DNA of 64,000 nt from positions 3,286,001 to 3,350,000 of the forward strand of contig NZ_CP101134.1 in NCBI RefSeq assembly GCF_024296865.1. The letters run 5' to 3'. This document shows positions 1 through 9,262 of the stretch, piece after piece. Under the pieces are notes generated by a model. It was not told the DNA's origin and searched no databases. It was given only the letters and a program-made list of their open reading frames with translations. A program made the translations under genes and the position numbers. How positions within the stretch are numbered: position 1 is the stretch's first letter; every line of letters starts with the position of its first letter. The stretch is from Sphingobacterium sp. LZ7M1. Its GTDB lineage: Bacteria; Bacteroidota; Bacteroidia; Sphingobacteriales; Sphingobacteriaceae.

Positions 1-96
1 GACCACCGTATTATCGACGGTCGTGAATCAGTGAGCTTCTTGGTACGCGTTAAGCAATTACTTGAAGATCCAGCTAGATTATTATTGGAAGTTTAA
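1..96 (+). CDS. odhB: 2-oxoacid dehydrogenase E2 (dihydrolipoyl acyltransferase), 3' end only
   Basis: Only the last 31 codons are in the window, open from base 1 and ending at TAA. The fragment begins with the DHRIIDGRE motif, the catalytic His/Asp signature of the acyltransferase core of 2-oxoacid dehydrogenase E2 subunits, and ends with [20 protein letters not shown], typical of the succinyltransferase (2-oxoglutarate dehydrogenase) type. The enzyme moves the succinyl group from lipoamide to CoA in the TCA cycle. The choice of succinyltransferase over other E2 types rests only on this C-terminal wording. A terminator hairpin follows 20 bp downstream. Confidence 0.8.
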   Translation, partial: DHRIIDGRESVSFLVRVKQLLEDPARLLLEV

Positions 97-116
97 TTCC
101 AAAACACATAATTCTC

Positions 117-149
117 AAAAGGTCGCTTAAAATAATTAAGCGACCTTTT
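117..149 (+). terminator. Intrinsic terminator after the E2 gene
   Basis: Ten-base perfect stem GGTCGCTTAA (121-130) / TTAAGCGACC (136-145) with a 5-base loop, flanked by AAAA and TTTT. Confidence 0.9.
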
Positions 150-193
150 GTATTTTTGAGAGATTCTTTATAAGTTGAGCTCCAAATTATTTT

Positions 194-1213
194 ATGCAGC
201 ATTACCTATTATCCATGTCAAGACCAGTCCTAACAGCTTTACTTTTATTGATAAGCTTCAGCACATTTGCACAAAAGATAGGCCTTGGGATAGATTTTTT
301 CGGATATGCAGACAACAGGGAGTATGGAGCCCAATATACCATCCCAAAAACCTTCTTTGGAGCGACCATCTCCCCTAACCTATACTTCGAGATAGAGAAG
401 AACCATAGGCTTTATGGCGGAGCGCATTTTAATCAGGAGTTTGGAATCAATTCAGAAAACAAAAGTCGATGGAACCCCATCGCATACTATAACTACAAGA
501 CGGAAAAAATTGATTTTGCTTTGGGGTTTATGCCTAGGTATGAACGCTTGAAAGACATTCCTCGCATGGTTTTGGCTGACACCTTGATGTATGACCGACC
601 AAATATTGAAGGGATGTACTTCAATTACAAGAACGGCAATTTCCAACAATCCGTTTTCATTGACTGGATGAGCAAACAAGGTTATCAGAATAGGGAACAA
701 TTTGTCGCTGGAATATCTGGAAAATATAGCATTGGAAACTTCTTTATCCGCAATGATGGGATGATGTACCATAATGCGCTAACTAGCAATGATAGCATCG
801 ACGAACATATACAAGATAATGCGGTAGTAATGCTAAGGCTGGGTGTAGATCTAAGCCATAAGACTGTCTTTGACTCACTGACCATTGATGCTGGTGCAGC
901 TATGGGATTCGATCGCGTCAGATCGGTCTATGACATGCAAAAAGCAAATGGATTTATCTCCAATATACATCTGGGCTATAAAAGGTTCTTTCTTGCTAAT
1001 ACATTGTACCTAGGTGAACCATTGAACCTACCTAATGGCGACTCGTTTTACCACCGTAGGACCTATGATCGTTTAGACTTAGGTTGGATGCCCTTCAAAT
1101 CAGACAAAATAGAAGGAAAGTTTACCGCATCATTCCATTTCTCCCCTGGAAAAGTGGACAATCAGCAGATGTTCACCCTTCGATATAAATTTGGAAAAAC
1201 CATTGTAAATTAA
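194..1213 (+). CDS. Predicted outer-membrane beta-barrel protein, unknown function
   Basis: A 339-residue protein with an N-terminal signal peptide ending ...LLLLISFSTFAQ. The rest is rich in alternating polar/aromatic strands (for example YLYGG- and YYNYKTEK-like stretches) and ends in a strand-like RYKFGKTIVN, which fits an outer-membrane barrel. I do not recognise a named family. The ATG at 215 (MSRPVLTALLLL) gives a cleaner signal peptide than the ATG at 194, so the true start may be 215. A TATTTTTG box lies at 151-158. The stop codon overlaps the stop of the convergent phosphotransferase gene (TAA at 1211-1213 against TTA at 1210-1212), so the two genes share no intergenic space. Confidence 0.6.
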   Translation: MQHYLLSMSRPVLTALLLLISFSTFAQKIGLGIDFFGYADNREYGAQYTIPKTFFGATISPNLYFEIEKNHRLYGGAHFNQEFGINSENKSRWNPIAYYNYKTEKIDFALGFMPRYERLKDIPRMVLADTLMYDRPNIEGMYFNYKNGNFQQSVFIDWMSKQGYQNREQFVAGISGKYSIGNFFIRNDGMMYHNALTSNDSIDEHIQDNAVVMLRLGVDLSHKTVFDSLTIDAGAAMGFDRVRSVYDMQKANGFISNIHLGYKRFFLANTLYLGEPLNLPNGDSFYHRRTYDRLDLGWMPFKSDKIEGKFTASFHFSPGKVDNQQMFTLRYKFGKTIVN

Positions 1214-3135
1214 TCGGCCACTAATTTATTGTGGATCATCCGATTGTTGTATTGTTGCATAAAAGATTGCAGATGTCTCATCAGGGAGTCCTGAACCTGA
1301 GGTCCCTTTCCTTTCAGGTCATGCTCTAATAGCTTATCGGTTTTGAGGTTATAGACAGACTTCACTTCCTTATCTCCATAGGTCATGAAATAATCACCCA
1401 TAAAAAAGTTGTAGATATTCCCAATATTGCTGACCACGAAGTTATTTCGGTCGGGAGCTAAAGCATCAAATCCAAAAGAGAAATAAGGTTTATCATATTC
1501 CAAATAGTTCAATACCGTAGGCATGATGTCTATCTGTTGAACAAGCTTATCTGAAACACCTTTTAAATCCCCGCCAGGATAGTAGAACACAATTGGGATG
1601 GCAAAGGAATTGGGCATGGTATTGTACTCTTTAAAATGGCTCATACTGGCATGGTCGGCACAGATCACAAATAAGGTATTCTTGTACCAGGAACTTTTTG
1701 AAGCCGTTTCGAAAAATTCCTTTAGTGCATGGTCAGCATAGCCTAAAGGCTCGTGCAACGGAAGGGTTCCCTTCGGAAACCTACCGGCATATTTCTCTGG
1801 AACCTTGAAAGGATGGTGTGAAGACAAGGAAAAAAAGCTACTGAAAAAAGGTTCTTGCATTTGATCCATTTCTTTTGCCATGTATTGCATAAAGGGCTCA
1901 TCCCAGATTCCCCAGATACCGTCAAAATCAGCATCATTATTGTATTCATTTTTACCATAATAATGCTTGATTCCCGCTAACTGCATATAGGCCGAAAAAC
2001 CCATGCTACCATTCGGGGCTCCATGGAAAAAGGAAGTTTCATAGCCTTCATCCGAAAGCAGCTTTGCCAAACTTGTTGTTTTGTTTCCTGAATAGATCGA
2101 AAGTACAAAGGGTTCTCCAATCGAAGGTATCCCTGTAATCACAGAGGGCAATGCATCGATGGATTTACGGCCATTTGCATACGATCTGGTGAAAGTATAT
2201 GATTGCTGGATCAAGGAGTCTAGGAAGGGAGTATATCCTTTGTAAGTTCCATTGTCCAGATCTTTGTTAAAGAATCCAATATGCTCTTTACCAAAACTCT
2301 CCATTATCAAAACGACAACGTTCAATTTCTTAAACTGTGCAGAGTCCTTAGGTTGATGGACAACCGGGTACATGGCATTAAGTTCTTGTTCTGAAAAGAA
2401 ATGTTCTTCTTTGAGGCTTACAGCCTTTAAGGTCTTCAAGATCGAAAAGGGCGTATTGAGCACGATGTTCATTTCCTCTGGGGATTTCACATAATCTCCG
2501 GCATTGCTCAATGTGATCGGTCGAGTGCTATGGGCCCAGCCACCACGTACACCTCCAACAAAGAGAAAAGCCACGGTCAACAAAAGTACTAGCTGCACGG
2601 AATAGAATTTCCAATTGAATGCCACCGGTTTTTCAACTTGGATCAGGTCATAGAGCTTAATCAAGCCCCATACGATCAGGATAAAAAACAGTAGCAGGTA
2701 CCAATATTCCAAACCAAAGTCCAAGAACAAATTTCCAAGATTCTCTTCATTGGCAAACTGCCCAAACACGGTTCCGGTAGTTCGCTTTAAGGTAAAAGGG
2801 TAATAGGCGAAATCAACGAGGTTAAGGGCTATACCAATACTATTGGATACGACAAAGACCCATTTGCTTATTTTGGAAAAAACAGGGTTATATTTAAAAG
2901 GAACTGGAAAGGAAACAAGCAGGATATATAGGATATTGATGTACAGCAAAGCTACGATATCAAACTTCACTCCACCGGCCATCATGAGCATCAGTTCAGA
3001 AAAAGTTACCTGGGGAAATTGGGACATATTGAATCCATAGAACCCGAGCCTAAGGATTCCATAGAGCAATAGCATCAATCCAAGGCGAATTGCCATTGCC
3101 AAATAAGGTCCAAACCATCCTCTTAACTTAATCAT
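1210..3135 (-). CDS. LTA synthase family sulfatase-fold phosphotransferase (copy 1)
   Basis: A 641-residue inner-membrane enzyme with about five N-terminal transmembrane segments (residues ~10-210) followed by a periplasmic alkaline-phosphatase/sulfatase-fold domain (~270-620). Motifs visible are VVVLIMESFG (metal-binding Glu), NGRKSIDALPS, where the Ser after Lys occupies the nucleophile position held by Thr in S. aureus LtaS, SSHHPFKVP, and CADHASMSH (metal-binding Asp-His). The family transfers phosphoglycerol or similar groups onto lipid or glycan acceptors. The substrate in a Gram-negative cell without lipoteichoic acid is unknown. The start lies one base after the stop of the upstream paralogue, so translation is probably coupled. 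Confidence 0.85.
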   Translation of the reverse strand: MIKLRGWFGPYLAMAIRLGLMLLLYGILRLGFYGFNMSQFPQVTFSELMLMMAGGVKFDIVALLYINILYILLVSFPVPFKYNPVFSKISKWVFVVSNSIGIALNLVDFAYYPFTLKRTTGTVFGQFANEENLGNLFLDFGLEYWYLLLFFILIVWGLIKLYDLIQVEKPVAFNWKFYSVQLVLLLTVAFLFVGGVRGGWAHSTRPITLSNAGDYVKSPEEMNIVLNTPFSILKTLKAVSLKEEHFFSEQELNAMYPVVHQPKDSAQFKKLNVVVLIMESFGKEHIGFFNKDLDNGTYKGYTPFLDSLIQQSYTFTRSYANGRKSIDALPSVITGIPSIGEPFVLSIYSGNKTTSLAKLLSDEGYETSFFHGAPNGSMGFSAYMQLAGIKHYYGKNEYNNDADFDGIWGIWDEPFMQYMAKEMDQMQEPFFSSFFSLSSHHPFKVPEKYAGRFPKGTLPLHEPLGYADHALKEFFETASKSSWYKNTLFVICADHASMSHFKEYNTMPNSFAIPIVFYYPGGDLKGVSDKLVQQIDIMPTVLNYLEYDKPYFSFGFDALAPDRNNFVVSNIGNIYNFFMGDYFMTYGDKEVKSVYNLKTDKLLEHDLKGKGPQVQDSLMRHLQSFMQQYNNRMIHNKLVAD

Positions 3136-3136
3136 A

Positions 3137-5017
3137 TTAATATTTCATAAAATCTTCATATACCTCTTGGTAATAAGCTTTTGCCATATTCATAAGGCTA
3201 TCTGCTTTTTCCTTAGGGTACTGCTCGTTGGCATTAAAGTTCACTCGATTCCCTACACGATCGTATGAAACCACTTCCTCTTTGGTTATTACTCCAAAAG
3301 CATCCTTAGAATTATAGAAGGCGACCTGAGGGAAGCTATGGTTGAATAGATCACGGCTCCAATGATAGCGATCAGTAGGTAGTTTTAATTGATTTAACAG
3401 GGATTTGGCAAGATCTGTTTGATTTCCGATCATGTTCATCTTTTTCCCTCTGTATTCAGCTTTTATAGGTTCACCAAAGAACAAAAGCGGAATATGAAAA
3501 CGTTGGGGCATAGTGATGTCCCATTTCTCCGAAGGCAATCGGTGACCATGGTCTGCCACAAGCACAAACAAAGTATTTTTATACCAATCTTTGGTTTTTG
3601 CCTGCTCCAAGAATTCATGGACTGCCTGATCGGTATAAAATGCCGTACTCTTGAACTTGTTTACATTATTGTCCTTACCAAATTTATAGCCATCGTAAAG
3701 TTCAAAAGGTTCATGATTGACCAAGGTAAAAATACTGGAAAAGAAGGGTTGATCTTCTTCATCCAAGTCCTCGATCATTCTTTCAAACACGACATGATCA
3801 TACACTCCCCAAGAGGTTCGCGGCAACAGCGGGTTGAAGTTCATGATATCAACTACTTTTTCAATACCATGGGACAACATATAAGACTTAAAGTTGTAAA
3901 ATTCACTCTGCCCACCATGATAGAATGAGGTTTTATACCCAGCATCATGGAACTCCTGCCCTATTGCAGGCATATTTTCATGTTTATCGATATATTTTAT
4001 GATGCTTTCAGGACCTTGTGCAGGAAATCCGCTGAAAATACCGACGATGCCTTTATCAGAACGATCAGACGCTGCATAAATCTGGTCAAAAAACAGACCT
4101 TGTGCGATCAATTCTTCAAAATGCGGTGTTATTCCCTTCTCTCCGCCCATGGAATGTATCAGATCAGCAACGAAACTTTCCAGAACAATAACCACGACAT
4201 TAGGCTTTTTGGCATTCAGGATATTGAAGGTGGAGTCCGGTATTTCTGTGAAAGCAGGTTTCAATACTGTTTTGGCCTCTTCGTCGGAGGAAAAGTATTT
4301 ATATGGAGAGCGCATGCGCTGGTTTCTCGTAAAATACTCGCGCAACAGGGCGTAATGGGTATTGACCGCTGCATGATTATAAAAGGTATTGGCTGAAAAA
4401 TAGGCTTTACTAGGATTCAAAGGGGCCCTTCCAAATCCACCACGGATAAATCCGAAGAGAATAAGTCCACCAATGAAGAACTGTATCCCCAATTTCCACC
4501 ATGCTAATTTCTTAGGGAACCTCACTTCTCTAAATAGCCTTAGAAATAACCAATATCCTCCAGAAGTCAACAGGACGATGCCCAGGACAGGAATCAAGAT
4601 TGGGGTCGATTCAGCTGAGGCCGCTGCTCCGGCAGCATCTTCAGCGATGGCATCAATGGCGCGTTTTGAAATTTTATCCCCCCATTCCCTATAAATATTG
4701 ACATTGGCAAAAGTGACAATCTGAAATAGGATAAGTATCAGAAAAGTATAGGCATTGAGCAGTTTTCGCTTAAGGATCTCGTTAGAATAATGGTTCAGAA
4801 CGAGGTAGCCCAGAAAAGGAAGGGCACATATATAAGAGACCACGGAAAAGTCAAGTGGCAATCCGTGGTAGTAAATCCTCAATACATCCTTAAAGTTGGA
4901 AAAATTGACTTTATCGTAAAACGAAATTAGGAATATCAATCGATCTAAGAAGCTCATCAATAGCCAGTAGCCAAAATAGAAGAAGAAACCCCTTAAATCC
5001 TTAATAACATTTTTCAT
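3137..5017 (-). CDS. LTA synthase family sulfatase-fold phosphotransferase (copy 2)
   Basis: A 626-residue paralogue of the adjacent gene and the first gene of the pair. It has N-terminal membrane segments (residues ~10-185), then a sulfatase-fold domain with VVVIVLESFVADLI (metal Glu), ASDRSDKGIVGIFSG (candidate Ser nucleophile after Arg), VNHEPFELYDGY and VADHGHRLPSEKW (metal Asp-His). The region around the nucleophile differs clearly from copy 1 (RSDKG against RKSID), suggesting a different substrate rather than a recent duplication. The gene is divergent from valS, with 166 bp of AT-rich sequence between them. The pair probably forms a two-gene operon acting at the periplasmic face of the inner membrane. 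Confidence 0.85.
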   Translation of the reverse strand: MKNVIKDLRGFFFYFGYWLLMSFLDRLIFLISFYDKVNFSNFKDVLRIYYHGLPLDFSVVSYICALPFLGYLVLNHYSNEILKRKLLNAYTFLILILFQIVTFANVNIYREWGDKISKRAIDAIAEDAAGAAASAESTPILIPVLGIVLLTSGGYWLFLRLFREVRFPKKLAWWKLGIQFFIGGLILFGFIRGGFGRAPLNPSKAYFSANTFYNHAAVNTHYALLREYFTRNQRMRSPYKYFSSDEEAKTVLKPAFTEIPDSTFNILNAKKPNVVVIVLESFVADLIHSMGGEKGITPHFEELIAQGLFFDQIYAASDRSDKGIVGIFSGFPAQGPESIIKYIDKHENMPAIGQEFHDAGYKTSFYHGGQSEFYNFKSYMLSHGIEKVVDIMNFNPLLPRTSWGVYDHVVFERMIEDLDEEDQPFFSSIFTLVNHEPFELYDGYKFGKDNNVNKFKSTAFYTDQAVHEFLEQAKTKDWYKNTLFVLVADHGHRLPSEKWDITMPQRFHIPLLFFGEPIKAEYRGKKMNMIGNQTDLAKSLLNQLKLPTDRYHWSRDLFNHSFPQVAFYNSKDAFGVITKEEVVSYDRVGNRVNFNANEQYPKEKADSLMNMAKAYYQEVYEDFMKY

Positions 5018-5149
5018 GTCATAAAAAATTCAATCGCCAAATTTACATTTAATTACAGATAGTAACAGTTAATTAACATTAATTTTTCATTTAGTAAATA
5101 CAGCGGATTTATTTACGGTTAGCAAGTGGGAAATAAGGCATTAAATGCG

Positions 5150-5157
5150 TATTTTTG
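5150..5157 (+). promoter_or_regulatory. Candidate -7 box for valS
   Basis: TATTTTTG matches the Bacteroidota -7 consensus TAnnTTTG and lies 26 bp before the valS ATG. The expected -33 position holds only TGGG, a partial match. A 7-bp inverted repeat GTAAATA/TATTTAC (5094-5100 and 5110-5116) lies just upstream. Confidence 0.5.
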
Positions 5158-5183
5158 TAACCTTTTAGAACATTAAGAATATA

Positions 5184-7799
5184 ATGAGCATAGCAAAAAC
5201 GTACAATCCAAAAGAAGCTGAAGAGAAGTGGTATTCCTACTGGATGTCAAATGGATTTTTCCGTTCGGTACCAGATGAGCGCGAACCATATACCATTGTC
5301 ATGCCACCTCCAAACGTCACTGGGGTCTTACATATGGGCCATATGTTGAACAACACCATTCAAGATGTGTTGATTCGTCGTGCACGTATGCAGGGCAAAA
5401 ATGCATGTTGGGTTCCGGGAACAGATCATGCATCCATTGCTACCGAGGCGAAAGTCGTTGCTATGTTAAAAGAAAAAGGCATCGAGAAAACTTCCATCAG
5501 CCGTGATGAATTCTTGAAATACGCATGGGAATGGAAGGAAAAATACGGTGGTATTATCTTGAAGCAATTGGAAAAACTAGGAGCTTCATGTGACTGGGAA
5601 AGAACCAAGTTCACCATGGACCCTGACCTTTCTGAAGCGGTGATCGATACATTCATCAAATTTTATAAAGAAGGTTATATCTATCGCGGCATCCGCATGG
5701 TAAACTGGGATCCAGAAGGTAAAACAGCTCTTTCTGATGAAGAGGTTATCCGCAAAGAAGTCAATCAAAAGTTATACTACGTACGCTATAAGATCAAAGA
5801 TTCGGATGAATATGTGATCATTGCTACGACACGTCCGGAGACTATCATGGCTGATACAGCAATCTGTATCAATCCTTTGGATGAACGCTATAAACATCTT
5901 CAAGGCAAAACGGTATTGGTTCCATTGATCAACCGTGAAATCCCGATCATCCAAGATGAATACGTGGAGATGGAATTTGGTACAGGTTGTCTGAAGGTAA
6001 CACCTGCCCATGATCTGAATGACTATGAATTGGGTCAAAAGCATAATTTAGAGGTTATTGATATCTTGAATGATAACGGTACTTTAAATGAGAAAGCACA
6101 GATCTTGGTTGGTGAGGATCGTTTTATTGCCCGTAAGAAGGTAGCAACATTACTAGAAGAAGCAGGCCAGATCGAGAAGATCGAGGACTATAAATCGCAA
6201 GTAGGTTTCTCGGAACGTACTAACGCTGCCATTGAGCCAAAGCTATCGATGCAATGGTTCTTAAAGATGGACAAACTTGCGAAACCAGCATTGGAATATG
6301 TGGAAGATGGCACCATTAAGCTGATTCCTGAAAAGTTCTTTGCTTCCTATAAGCATTGGATGGAAAATGTGAAGGATTGGTGTATTTCCCGTCAATTATG
6401 GTGGGGACAACGGATTCCAGCATGGTACAACGAGAAGAATGAGTGGGTAATTGCGAAAACTGAGGCCGAAGCCATTGCAGAATTTGAAAATACCGGAAAA
6501 TCCGCATCAGGTATCCGTCAGGAAGATGATGTATTGGATACATGGTTTTCATCGGGTCTATGGCCAATGTCGGTTTTTGATGGTGTAAGGAATCCAGAGA
6601 ACCCAGACTTCCAATATTATTACCCTACAAATGATCTAGTGACAGCACCAGAAATCTTGTTTTTCTGGGTTGCCCGTATGATTATCATGGGTCATGACTA
6701 TACACAGAAACCTCCATTCCGCAATGTATATCTGACAGGTATCGTTAGGGATAAATTGGGTCGCAAGATGTCCAAATCATTAGGAAACTCTCCTGATCCG
6801 ATTGAATTGATGGAGCAATATGGTACAGATGGAGTTCGCGTGGGGATGCTTCTATCCTCTCCTGCTGGAAATGACCTGATGTTTGATGTTTCATACTGTG
6901 AACAGGGAAGAAACTTCGCCAATAAGATCTGGAATGCATTCCGTTTGGTTAAAGGTTGGGAAGTAGTAGAGCAAGAGGCTACAGCGTCGCAAAAAATGTC
7001 TGCAAAATGGTTTGAATCCCGTTTTAACCAAGCCTTGGTTGAAATTGAAGAGCATTTTGCCAATTACAGGCTTTCAGATGCCTTAATGGCAACCTATAAA
7101 TTAATCTGGGATGATTTCTGTTCATGGTACCTTGAACTGGTAAAACCAGCATACCAAGCGCCAATTGAAAAAGAAACCTATGAAACTGTTAAAGGTCTAT
7201 TCCGAAAGGTACTGAAGTTAGCTCATCCATTTATGCCTTTCATTACGGAAGAGTTATGGCATGATGAGATTTTTGGAACCCGCAGCACCGAAGACTGCAT
7301 CATTGTAGCTGATTTCCCTAAGGTTGAGGCATTCGATGAGAACATCATCAAAGAATTTGCTATCGTTCAACAGATCATCTCTGAGGTACGTAATATCAGA
7401 AATTCTAAAGGTCTGTCTCCAAAGATTGCTCTTCCTTTAGCTATCAATGCAACGAATATTGATTACAGTCAATACCAAGATAGCATCAAGAAGCTGGCGA
7501 ACATTGAAGACTTATCCTTTGTAAAAGAAAAAGTAAGTGGAGCGGTAAGTTTCCTTGCTGGAAAGGACGAATGTTATGTTGCCCTGGAAAACAACATCGA
7601 TGTTGATGCGGAAAAGGAAAGAATCAGCAAAGAGATTGAATACCTGAAAGGATTCTTGATCTCTGTTGACAAGAAGTTATCAAATGAGAGATTTGTGCAA
7701 AATGCAAAACCTGAAATCGTAGAAAACGAGAAGAATAAAAAGGCGGATGCAGAAGCCAAGATCCAGATATTAGAAGAAAGCTTACAGAGCTTAGGTTAA
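5184..7799 (+). CDS. valS: Valyl-tRNA synthetase
   Basis: Full-length (871 residues) class I aminoacyl-tRNA synthetase that charges tRNA-Val with valine. The HIGH motif is in PPPNVTGVLHMGHMLNN (residues ~40-56) and the KMSKS motif in GRKMSKSLGNSPDP. The insert between them includes the editing (CP1) domain with ATTRPETIMADTA. The last ~70 residues form a charged, coiled-coil-like arm (EKERISKEIEYLKGF onward), as expected for ValRS. It is transcribed alone: a promoter-like box lies upstream and a hairpin terminator follows. I saw no T-box-like leader in the short 5' region. Confidence 0.98.
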   Translation: MSIAKTYNPKEAEEKWYSYWMSNGFFRSVPDEREPYTIVMPPPNVTGVLHMGHMLNNTIQDVLIRRARMQGKNACWVPGTDHASIATEAKVVAMLKEKGIEKTSISRDEFLKYAWEWKEKYGGIILKQLEKLGASCDWERTKFTMDPDLSEAVIDTFIKFYKEGYIYRGIRMVNWDPEGKTALSDEEVIRKEVNQKLYYVRYKIKDSDEYVIIATTRPETIMADTAICINPLDERYKHLQGKTVLVPLINREIPIIQDEYVEMEFGTGCLKVTPAHDLNDYELGQKHNLEVIDILNDNGTLNEKAQILVGEDRFIARKKVATLLEEAGQIEKIEDYKSQVGFSERTNAAIEPKLSMQWFLKMDKLAKPALEYVEDGTIKLIPEKFFASYKHWMENVKDWCISRQLWWGQRIPAWYNEKNEWVIAKTEAEAIAEFENTGKSASGIRQEDDVLDTWFSSGLWPMSVFDGVRNPENPDFQYYYPTNDLVTAPEILFFWVARMIIMGHDYTQKPPFRNVYLTGIVRDKLGRKMSKSLGNSPDPIELMEQYGTDGVRVGMLLSSPAGNDLMFDVSYCEQGRNFANKIWNAFRLVKGWEVVEQEATASQKMSAKWFESRFNQALVEIEEHFANYRLSDALMATYKLIWDDFCSWYLELVKPAYQAPIEKETYETVKGLFRKVLKLAHPFMPFITEELWHDEIFGTRSTEDCIIVADFPKVEAFDENIIKEFAIVQQIISEVRNIRNSKGLSPKIALPLAINATNIDYSQYQDSIKKLANIEDLSFVKEKVSGAVSFLAGKDECYVALENNIDVDAEKERISKEIEYLKGFLISVDKKLSNERFVQNAKPEIVENEKNKKADAEAKIQILEESLQSLG

Positions 7800-7819
7800 T
7801 ACCTGAAAAATAAAAAAGA

Positions 7820-7850
7820 AGCCCTCGCACAACTTGTACGGGGGCTTTAT
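7820..7850 (+). terminator. Terminator between valS and the convergent lipoprotein gene
   Basis: Stem GCCCTCG (7821-7827) pairs with CGGGGGC (7839-7845), including one G-T pair, and is followed by TTTATTATT. A-rich sequence on the other side could make it work in both directions. Confidence 0.75.
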
Positions 7851-7866
7851 TATTAGACTAAAACTT

Positions 7867-8367
7867 CTATTTATCGACTCTCAGGAATTTTCCATCGAGG
7901 TCAAATACTAGATCAGTATCATTTTTCAGTTCTACAGCCATCACATCGATATCCTTATCGATTGATTGAATGGTCTGACCGGCATAATTGGCATTGATAT
8001 ATTCCTGAACCGAAGAAGGTAATACCGCCATCGGTACAACTACATCCCCTTTGGTACTGATTTCTCTCCATTCGCCATCTTTATCAAAATCAATTTCCGT
8101 ATTATCAGAAAGGTCCACATCGAAAACAGTCCCATCCGTCACTGGGCTTTGTTTATTTTCAACATGTTGGATTGTTGCATTCGGGAAATGGTCTTCTATA
8201 AACTTTTTTGCAGCATGCGGCAAAACATCCGCTGGATTATTTGCCGGAATGGGACCTTGGGTGGAACCATCCGAAACCGCACTGTCCGCATTGTTATTGT
8301 TCTGTTTATTCTGGTTATTGCAGGCCAACATTAATAAGGCCGATCCTAATATCAATAGTTTTTTCAT
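7867..8367 (-). CDS. Lipoprotein with two PepSY-like (BLIP-like) repeats
   Basis: A 166-residue secreted lipoprotein: the signal peptide ends at a lipobox Cys (LLMLACNN), followed by an Asn/Gln-rich linker and two homologous ~55-residue modules. Module 1 starts LPHAAKKFIEDHFPNATIQ and runs through FDVDLSDNTEIDFDKDGEW. Module 2 starts LPSSVQEYINANYAGQTIQ and runs through LKNDTDLVFDLDGKFLRV. The pattern 'LP..v..fi...yp...I..v......y.v.l..g..i.FD.dG.w' is that of the PepSY-like family common in Bacteroidota envelopes. The molecular function is unknown. It is a single gene, convergent with valS. Confidence 0.75.
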   Translation of the reverse strand: MKKLLILGSALLMLACNNQNKQNNNNADSAVSDGSTQGPIPANNPADVLPHAAKKFIEDHFPNATIQHVENKQSPVTDGTVFDVDLSDNTEIDFDKDGEWREISTKGDVVVPMAVLPSSVQEYINANYAGQTIQSIDKDIDVMAVELKNDTDLVFDLDGKFLRVDK

Positions 8368-8426
8368 GTTTACTCCTTTTAAACATAAACAGCTACAACT
8401 AATATTTGTTTGTAAAGAAAATTCAT

Positions 8427-8473
8427 TAACCTTCTTTTTGGTTAACTTTAGCTAATAAATGACATTCGTCATT
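8427..8473. other. Two short inverted repeats upstream of the HdeD-like gene
   Basis: TTAACC(8 bp)GGTTAA at 8427-8446 and AATGAC-ATTC-GTCATT at 8458-8473 lie in the 197-bp divergent gap between the lipoprotein gene and the HdeD-like gene. They could be regulator sites. Nothing else is evident in this gap. Confidence 0.3.
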
Positions 8474-8564
8474 AATGTTTATAATTATAGAAAACTTAAT
8501 GAAATTTGAGTTGTATTAGGTTATAACATATAATCTAGATATCATGCTACATAACTCATAAATC

Positions 8565-9203
8565 ATGGAAAACTTTCTTAAAACCATTAGAACAGCCGTA
8601 AAACAATGGTATCTGCCGTTGATCGTGGGTATCCTACTTGTTATTTTAGGTTTTTACGTACTAGCCACCCCTTTGACTTCTTATCTGGCCCTATCGTTCG
8701 TTTTTAGTATTTCATTTTTATTTTCTGGGGTGATGGAAATCATATTCGCCTTAAACAACAAGAATGAAATCGAAGGCTGGGGTTGGTATTTAGCAGGTGG
8801 GATCCTGAACACCTTATTCGGGTTGTTATTGTTGAGCAATCCTGCCATATCATTGGCAACATTACCCTTTGTAATCGGATTCTTTGTGATGTTTAAATCG
8901 GTTCAATACCTTTCATTTGCTTTGGACCTAAAACAATATGGGATCAAGAATTGGGGATGGATCTTATTTTTTTCCGTACTAGGTATGATTTTCAGCTTTA
9001 TCCTGTTGTGGAATCCTGTATTTGCAGGACTGACCATCGTCATCTGGACAGGTATGGCTATAATCTCTGCCGGATTGGCTTCCTGTATCCTATCCTTTCA
9101 ATTGAAAAAACTGAAAAACATTTCGGAAAGAACTCCAGAGGATTGGAAAAGAAGATATGAAGAACTGAAAGAAGAATACCATCGATATAAATCGAATAAC
9201 TAA
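8565..9203 (+). CDS. HdeD family (DUF308) membrane protein
   Basis: A 212-residue inner-membrane protein with six predicted transmembrane segments in three pairs (residues ~15-180), each pair carrying the repeated DUF308 pattern of a Gly/Leu-rich helix followed by a GWGWYLAGG- or NWGWILFFS-like turn. It ends with a charged cytoplasmic tail. In E. coli, HdeD belongs to the acid-resistance island, but the family is broad and its biochemical role is not known. The gene stands alone and is followed by a terminator shared with the convergent efflux operon. Confidence 0.85.
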   Translation: MENFLKTIRTAVKQWYLPLIVGILLVILGFYVLATPLTSYLALSFVFSISFLFSGVMEIIFALNNKNEIEGWGWYLAGGILNTLFGLLLLSNPAISLATLPFVIGFFVMFKSVQYLSFALDLKQYGIKNWGWILFFSVLGMIFSFILLWNPVFAGLTIVIWTGMAIISAGLASCILSFQLKKLKNISERTPEDWKRRYEELKEEYHRYKSNN

Positions 9204-9221
9204 ATTACAATTAGCAAAAGT

Positions 9222-9258
9222 AAAGGCTGGTCGATATTAGATATTGGCCAGCCTTTCG
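9222..9258 (+). terminator. Terminator between HdeD-like gene and RND operon
   Basis: AAAGGCTGGTC pairs with GGCCAGCCTTT (arms 9222-9232 and 9246-9256, one G-T pair), followed by a T-rich stretch. It lies between two convergent genes and may serve both. Confidence 0.75.
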
Positions 9259-9262
9259 GTTT

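Noticed and set aside
3419..3928. 169-codon ORF antisense to the LTA-synthase-like gene
   Set aside because: It is a shadow of a well-supported coding sequence with motifs on the other strand and has no start context of its own.
5018..5183. T-box or attenuator in front of valS
   Set aside because: The 5' region is short, no Val-rich leader ORF or terminator/antiterminator pair is visible, and the -7 box leaves a leader of only about 20 bases.
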